From NCBI GenBank assembly GCA_017536845.1, contig JAFWCP010000368.1:1-10110 (forward strand): a stretch of DNA of 10,110 nucleotides. Reading direction: 5' to 3'. The translations under genes and the position numbers were made by a program. Source of the stretch: Solobacterium sp. Lineage in GTDB: Bacteria > Bacillota_I > Bacilli_A > Erysipelotrichales > Erysipelotrichaceae. Below the pieces are notes generated by a model, which saw only the letters and a program-made list of their open reading frames with translations, was not told where the DNA came from and made no database searches. Shown piece after piece: positions 7,606 through 10,110 of this stretch; the stretch's first letter is position 1, and the number at the start of each line of letters is the position of its first letter.

Positions 7606-7620
7606 CTTAAGTTTTCTTAA
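7606..7620. promoter_or_regulatory. TTAAG direct repeat, candidate response-regulator site
   Basis: CTTAA occurs twice on the plus strand, at 7606-7610 and 7616-7620, exactly 10 bp apart; on the minus strand this reads TTAAG-N5-TTAAG. The one-turn spacing is typical for OmpR/PhoB-family regulators, which often control MacB-like exporters. It lies 10-25 bp upstream of the candidate -35 box of the export operon. The same bases also form a short inverted repeat (TTAAG-TTTT-CTTAA, 7607-7620), so a dimeric repressor is an alternative. Confidence 0.4.
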
Positions 7621-7684
7621 CACTTCCGCTTCAGCCATGGCGCATCAGCTCTGCCCGCTCCCGGCAGGGGATGGACAATGCAGA

Positions 7685-7709
7685 TCAGGAAAAACGGAAC
7701 GTTTTCTGA
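7685..7709. repeat. Palindrome in the divergent intergenic region
   Basis: AAAACG (7691-7696) and CGTTTT (7700-7705) form a perfect inverted repeat around GAA. The flanking TCAG (7685-7688) and CTGA (7706-7709) pair as well if a 2-nt bulge is allowed. There is no T-run after it on either strand, so it is not a terminator. It lies 34 bp upstream of the flavodoxin -35 box and could be an operator. Confidence 0.35.
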
Positions 7710-7738
7710 CAACTGTTTCTTTTCAGGTATTATTGATG

Positions 7739-7767
7739 TTTATATTCTATTCAGAATGACATATAAT
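7739..7767 (+). promoter_or_regulatory. Sigma-A-like promoter of the flavodoxin gene
   Basis: TTTATA (7739-7744) and a consensus TATAAT (7762-7767) are separated by 17 bp. The spacer holds a perfect 5-bp inverted repeat ATTCT-ATTC-AGAAT (7744-7757), which may be an operator. The start point would be near 7774, giving a leader of about 22 nt that includes the AAGGAG ribosome site (7781-7786). Confidence 0.6.
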
Positions 7768-7795
7768 TAAACTGTTTTTCAAGGAGTTTATTCAC

Positions 7796-8224
7796 ATGAA
7801 TATCGCAGTCATTTATCAGTCCCGTTCCGGCCACACCGAAGAAATCGCGGGTGTGATCGCCGCAACGGCAGGCGTAACCGCCGTGAATATCGCCGACAAG
7901 CCGGATCTGGAAGGTGTTGACCTTCTGTTCCTGGGGATGGGCGTATATGCCATGCGTCCGGATCGAAGCATCATGAAGTTCATTGACAGCCTGTCACCGG
8001 AGAAAGTCAGGAAAGTCGCCCTGTTTACCACCTCGGCAACCTGCAACCCCACCCATATCGAAGGCGTGCGCAAGGCACTGCTTGCCAAAGGCATTCTGAC
8101 AGAAAACGAAGCCTGCCTGGCAAAAGGACAGTTCCTGTTCACCCAGAAGGGCCATCCCAACGATGAAGACTTCGCCATGGCGCAGGATTTCGCCGCGCGT
8201 ATCATAGAAGCCAACAAGGAGTGA
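7796..8224 (+). CDS. Small flavodoxin family protein
   Basis: 142 residues, the size of short-chain flavodoxins. It should bind FMN in the cytoplasm and carry electrons to an unidentified partner. The N-terminus is a beta strand followed by the phosphate-binding loop (MNIAVIYQSRSGHTEEIA; loop residues about 8-14). A second strand ends in LLFLGMGVYAMRPD (44-56), and KVALFTTSA (73-81) is followed by a Cys-Asn-Pro loop where the isoalloxazine ring would sit. AAGGAG lies 9 nt before the ATG. It is the only well-supported gene on the plus strand here, divergent from the export operon and convergent with the FMN-binding lipoprotein. Its last two codons and stop lie inside a terminator stem. It could serve as a redox partner under iron shortage or stress, which is inference; the possible operator in its promoter fits conditional expression. 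Confidence 0.88.
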   Translation: MNIAVIYQSRSGHTEEIAGVIAATAGVTAVNIADKPDLEGVDLLFLGMGVYAMRPDRSIMKFIDSLSPEKVRKVALFTTSATCNPTHIEGVRKALLAKGILTENEACLAKGQFLFTQKGHPNDEDFAMAQDFAARIIEANKE

Positions 8225-8247
8225 GGCAATCCACAGCCTCACTCCTT
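8216..8247. terminator. Bidirectional terminator shared by the convergent flavodoxin and FMN-binding genes
   Basis: A perfect 12-bp inverted repeat (arms 8216-8227 and 8236-8247, arm AAGGAGTGAGGC) with an 8-nt loop. On the plus strand it is followed by TTCTTCTGCTTCTT, a workable pyrimidine tract; on the minus strand by TTGTTGGCTTC, which is weaker. Both genes' stop codons lie in the arms: 8222-8224 for the flavodoxin and 8239-8241 for the lipoprotein. Confidence 0.8.
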
Positions 8248-8643
8248 TTCTTCTGCTTCTTCGAGTTTTGCCCGCATTTCTTCGGTAAACTGCTCCAGGC
8301 CGGCCTTGATGCCCTGCGTCGTCTCGGTCGCCCCGCTGTAGCCGTTGATCCAGAGGTCGCCCCCGGCAACAGCCCCGCGCAGCACGCCGAGCTTGCCGTT
8401 GTTGAACCAGTTGATTGCCTGGCCGCCGACGGTTCCGGTTTCATTGGGGCCAGCGGCCTTGATCGCCGAAATCGAGCCGCCCTTGACTTCAATGGTCAGG
8501 GTGATATCACCCTTGTAGCCGGGATTGACATAGGTATAGGTTCCGTCACGGGGATCCTGGACCGAAGACGTGCTGCCTTCTGCAGGCTGGGCACAGGCAC
8601 ATAACAGCAGTGCGCTCAATGCCCATACAATCATTTTTTTCAT
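8239..8643 (-). CDS. FMN-binding domain lipoprotein
   Basis: 134 residues. The N-terminus is a lipoprotein signal (MKKM, hydrophobic stretch, lipobox LCAC with acylated Cys17), so the mature protein should be anchored on the outer face of the membrane. After a Ser/Thr-rich linker comes one FMN_bind domain: GTYTYVNPGYKGDITLTIEV (34-53), the turn GTVGGQAI (70-77), and SGAT (103-106), whose threonine is the usual FMN attachment site made by ApbE-type transferases. The aspartate normally three residues before SGAT is replaced by Asn100. The tail (117-134) is a charged helix. It probably carries electrons outside the cytoplasm, as do other small flavinylated lipoproteins. GAGGTGA precedes the ATG, and a good promoter lies at the end of the upstream ZIP gene. 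No ApbE transferase is visible in this window. Confidence 0.85.
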   Translation of the reverse strand: MKKMIVWALSALLLCACAQPAEGSTSSVQDPRDGTYTYVNPGYKGDITLTIEVKGGSISAIKAAGPNETGTVGGQAINWFNNGKLGVLRGAVAGGDLWINGYSGATETTQGIKAGLEQFTEEMRAKLEEAEEKE

Positions 8644-8660
8644 ACTTCACCTCGCTGTGG

Positions 8661-8689
8661 ATTATACATCATCCCAGCCAGACATCCAA
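8661..8689 (-). promoter_or_regulatory. Promoter of the FMN-binding lipoprotein inside the end of the ZIP gene
   Basis: On the minus strand TTGGAT (8684-8689) and a consensus TATAAT (8661-8666) are 17 bp apart. The -35 box lies in the last codons of the ZIP gene and the -10 just after its stop. The start point would be near 8654, directly before the GAGGTGA ribosome site. Confidence 0.6.
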
Positions 8690-9424
8690 GACCATCATGG
8701 TGCTGAAACCGCAGGCAAAACAGACCGACGCCATGTTGGTATGGCTGCCTTTGCTGAGAGAGGGAGCCATTTCTTCATTGATGACATAGATCATCGCCCC
8801 GGCCGCAAAGGCCAGCAGGAACGGCATCATCGGCAGGAATACCTTCGATGCAAAGACGATGAGCAGCGCCCCGGCCGGCTCCACAGCCCCGGAGAGGATG
8901 CCGTAAAGGAAGGCCTTGTTCTTTGTCGTCTGCGTTTTCAGCGGCATGGCGACAATCGCCCCTTCGGGAATGTTCTGCAGAGCAATGCCAAGAGAAAGCG
9001 CCATGGCCGCGGAAAGGGTGGTGTCCAGGCCATGGTACCAGCCCGTAAAGACAACCCCGACCGCCATCCCTTCCGGGATGTTGTGCAGGGTCACCGCCAG
9101 CAGCATCCTGCTCACACGCGACAAGCCGGACGGCATGCCTTCTTCGCTTTCATCCATATGAATATGCGGCACCACCACGTCAAGCACAAGCAGAAAACCC
9201 ATGCCGCTCATAAAACCGGCCGTCACTTCCCACAAGGACCCCGCATCCAGAGCCGGGGCCAGCAGGGAGAAATAGGAAGCGGCCATCATGATGCCGGCCG
9301 CAAAGCCGATCAGGATCTTTTCGGTTTTTTCGGAAACCGTATCTTTCAGGAAGAACACCCCGGCCGCTCCCAGCGTCGTCCCGGCCAGGGGGATCAGGAT
9401 GCCTTCCAGCATGTTCAGAAACAT
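8669..9424 (-). CDS. ZIP family metal transporter (GufA/ZIP11-like)
   Basis: 251 residues from the chosen start. The ATG at 9424 is preferred over an in-frame ATG at 9436 because GGAGG, the best ribosome site, lies between them, 5 nt before the second. The protein has about eight membrane helices. The two metal-binding helices carry HNIPEGMAVGV (114-124) and QNIPEGAIVAMPL (150-162); His in the first and Gln in the second is the pattern of the GufA/ZIP11 branch rather than ZupT. A cytoplasmic loop holds HIHMDESEEG (87-96), a typical metal-sensing loop, and another helix carries VEPAGAL (181-187). ZIP proteins move Zn2+ or other divalent metals into the cytosol. The palindrome over the promoter suggests control by a metal-sensing repressor. 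It is followed by the FMN lipoprotein 26 bp on, with a separate promoter. Metal specificity cannot be told. Confidence 0.93.
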   Translation of the reverse strand: MFLNMLEGILIPLAGTTLGAAGVFFLKDTVSEKTEKILIGFAAGIMMAASYFSLLAPALDAGSLWEVTAGFMSGMGFLLVLDVVVPHIHMDESEEGMPSGLSRVSRMLLAVTLHNIPEGMAVGVVFTGWYHGLDTTLSAAMALSLGIALQNIPEGAIVAMPLKTQTTKNKAFLYGILSGAVEPAGALLIVFASKVFLPMMPFLLAFAAGAMIYVINEEMAPSLSKGSHTNMASVCFACGFSTMMVLDVWLG

Positions 9425-9438
9425 ACCCGCCTCCATAG
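9424..9438 (-). promoter_or_regulatory. Ribosome binding site that decides the ZIP start
   Basis: On the minus strand the order is ATG, GGAGG, CGGGT, ATG. The upstream ATG (9434-9436) has no purine-rich site before it. The GGAGG overlaps the codons right after this first ATG and is ideally placed for the second one at 9422-9424. Confidence 0.7.
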
Positions 9439-9460
9439 TTAGTTATATCTAACTATTATC
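9435..9460 (-). promoter_or_regulatory. Candidate -10 box and overlapping palindromic operator of the ZIP gene
   Basis: GATAAT on the minus strand (9455-9460) is a five-of-six -10 box. Overlapping it is the inverted repeat TAGTTA-N4-TAACTA (9440-9455), and a second repeat ATAGTTA (9435-9441) also pairs with TAACTAT (9450-9456). The likely start point lies in the palindrome. The TTA/TAA half-sites recall DtxR/MntR-type boxes, so a metal-dependent repressor is plausible. A clear -35 is not seen at the right distance from GATAAT; TTGCCA lies further upstream. Confidence 0.45.
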
Positions 9461-9504
9461 AGTTTACCCCTGCCCGCTTCGGCTGGCAACCGATATGATT
9501 CTTA

Positions 9505-9532
9505 ACGAAAAAAGAGGCTTTCCTCAGCCTCT
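9505..9532 (-). terminator. Intrinsic terminator of the AlkZ-related gene
   Basis: AGAGGCT (9513-9519 on the plus strand) pairs perfectly with AGCCTCT (9526-9532) around a 6-nt loop. Read on the minus strand the stem is followed by six T residues. The stop codon (9524-9526) lies at the foot of the loop, so the hairpin starts within the last codons of the gene. Confidence 0.85.
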
Positions 9533-10030
9533 GATAAACTTCTCGATTTCTGCTTCCGGCACACCCGGCAGGATCTTTGTCAGATGACGGAAAATCCGCT
9601 CATAGGATTCTTCCGGGCTGCGCTTGTACACGCTGTTTTCAAACCGCTTCCCGTAGAATTCTTCGGGGATGGCATAGCGGGCAATGCCCCAGCCGTAGAA
9701 ATTCCCGTTTTTATCCACCTCATATTCAAAGTCGGAGGTCAGCACATAGCATTCCATCTGCAGTTTTGTGATCAGGGTATCAAAGCCTTTGCGCGGCTCC
9801 CAGGAGTCCTTTTCGACCGTGCGTGGTTTTACGTAGCCGCCGATGGCCTTGGCATCCTTGGACAGGATGGAGTGGCGGGAAGAGATGATGTTGTAGAGAT
9901 ACTGTTCATTGTAGGCGGCCAGCCCATCCTCGCACCTTGCTTCAAAGTCATAGCCGTCACGCCTGACATTGGCAAAATCGGGGAACCACTTCTTTGAAAC
10001 AAAGCCGGCCTTTTTCGCAAAGAACACCAT
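9524..10030 (-). CDS. AlkZ-related protein, N-terminally truncated
   Basis: 168 residues as it stands. From memory of the family, the body matches the C-terminal two thirds of AlkZ-related (YcaQ-like winged-helix) proteins of Bacillota: KKAGFVSKKWFPDFAN, RRDGYDFEARCEDGLA, KGFDTLITKLQMECYV, DKNGNFYGWGIARYA and RSPEESYERIFRHL are in the expected order. AlkZ itself is a DNA glycosylase for crosslinks; the related group is not well characterised, so no activity is claimed. The usual N-terminal part of roughly 60-80 residues is missing. An in-frame TAG stands four codons before the ATG (10040-10042), and there is no good ribosome site for that ATG. The gene is therefore probably a remnant, or it is joined here to unrelated sequence. 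It ends in a terminator that includes its stop codon. Confidence 0.65.
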   Translation of the reverse strand: MVFFAKKAGFVSKKWFPDFANVRRDGYDFEARCEDGLAAYNEQYLYNIISSRHSILSKDAKAIGGYVKPRTVEKDSWEPRKGFDTLITKLQMECYVLTSDFEYEVDKNGNFYGWGIARYAIPEEFYGKRFENSVYKRSPEESYERIFRHLTKILPGVPEAEIEKFIRG

Positions 10031-10110
10031 GCAGGCTATCTATCCGCAGCTCCAGTGCCTCGGCAAGCTGGAGCGCCGCGTCAGCTTCATCACGACGCAG
10101 GAGCTGGAGG
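10029..10110 (+). other. Unassigned right-edge segment that does not continue the AlkZ-related gene
   Basis: These bases do not encode the expected N-terminal part of the AlkZ-related protein. The plus strand is open from ATG at 10029 to the edge: it begins MQAIYPQLQCLGKLERR and goes on with VSFITTQELE. It uses CTG, CTC, CGC and GAG codons throughout. A minus-strand frame is also open and reads like a charged helix (RRDEADAALQLAEALEL). I recognise neither. It could be the start of a plus-strand gene, the inside of another gene after a rearrangement, or a misassembled contig end. Confidence 0.25.

Noticed and set aside
7649..7669. Hairpin with CTGCC/GGCAG arms in the divergent intergenic region
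   Set aside because: A short stem with a wobble pair and a 7-nt loop, no T-run on either strand, and far from both ribosome sites; it could easily occur by chance in GC-rich DNA.
9425..9436. In-frame upstream ATG as the ZIP start (255-residue form)
   Set aside because: It has no ribosome site upstream, whereas GGAGG lies directly downstream of it at the right distance for the next ATG.
8570..9442. Plus-strand open frame of 290 codons, the longest on that strand
   Set aside because: It is antisense to the ZIP gene and the start of the lipoprotein; its translation is rich in His, Gln and Arg with no recognisable domain.
1..10110. CRISPR array, tRNA, rRNA, riboswitch, insertion sequence or prophage module
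   Set aside because: No regularly spaced repeats, cloverleaf, conserved aptamer core, transposase or phage structural gene could be seen on either strand.

Overview
The window looks like a chromosomal segment of a Bacillota (Firmicutes) bacterium. The evidence is strong purine-rich ribosome binding sites, sigma-A-like promoters, many 1-4 bp gene overlaps, small extracytoplasmic lipoproteins, a NusG-domain-II/Gx-transporter pair, and MacB-type ABC export genes without a TolC partner. The genes read as fairly GC-rich (estimated by eye, not computed). A member of the Erysipelotrichia is my best guess, at low confidence; no rRNA, tRNA or marker gene settles it. Neither end of the window coincides with a gene boundary, so both edges cut genes or a junction.

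Layout, left to right. (1) 1-2663, minus strand: a likely operon read from right to left. It encodes a HAD-family phosphatase, the bifunctional coenzyme A enzyme CoaBC, a membrane-anchored NusG domain II protein, and a Gx-family membrane transporter cut by the left edge. The last three genes overlap by 4 bp each. (2) 2710-7533, minus strand: a compact four-gene ABC export operon of adaptor, ATPase, second adaptor and MacB-like permease. Junctions overlap by 1 or 4 bp, and the operon ends in an intrinsic terminator. The second adaptor carries a large insertion between its two coiled-coil arms. (3) 7534-7795: a 262-bp divergent intergenic region with a candidate promoter and TTAAG direct repeats for the export operon, and a promoter for the flavodoxin. 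(4) 7796-8224, plus strand: a small flavodoxin, the only well-supported plus-strand gene. It converges on the next gene across a shared perfect hairpin that contains both stop codons. (5) 8239-9424, minus strand: an FMN-binding lipoprotein with its own promoter, and upstream of it a GufA/ZIP-type metal transporter preceded by a palindrome over its promoter. (6) 9524-10110: the C-terminal part of an AlkZ-related protein with its own terminator. Its N-terminal part is absent, and the last ~80 bases do not continue it.

Together: the export operon probably moves a hydrophobic or peptide-like compound out of the membrane or cell. The flavodoxin, the flavinylation-type lipoprotein and the NusG-II/Gx pair suggest flavin-linked redox work at and outside the membrane. 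CoaBC (whose decarboxylase half uses FMN) and the HAD enzyme are housekeeping. No CRISPR array, tRNA, rRNA, insertion sequence or phage module was seen. The strongest candidates for something undescribed are the insertion domain of the second adaptor and the hairpin whose two arms each encode the same Lys-Glu-stop ending of two convergent genes.
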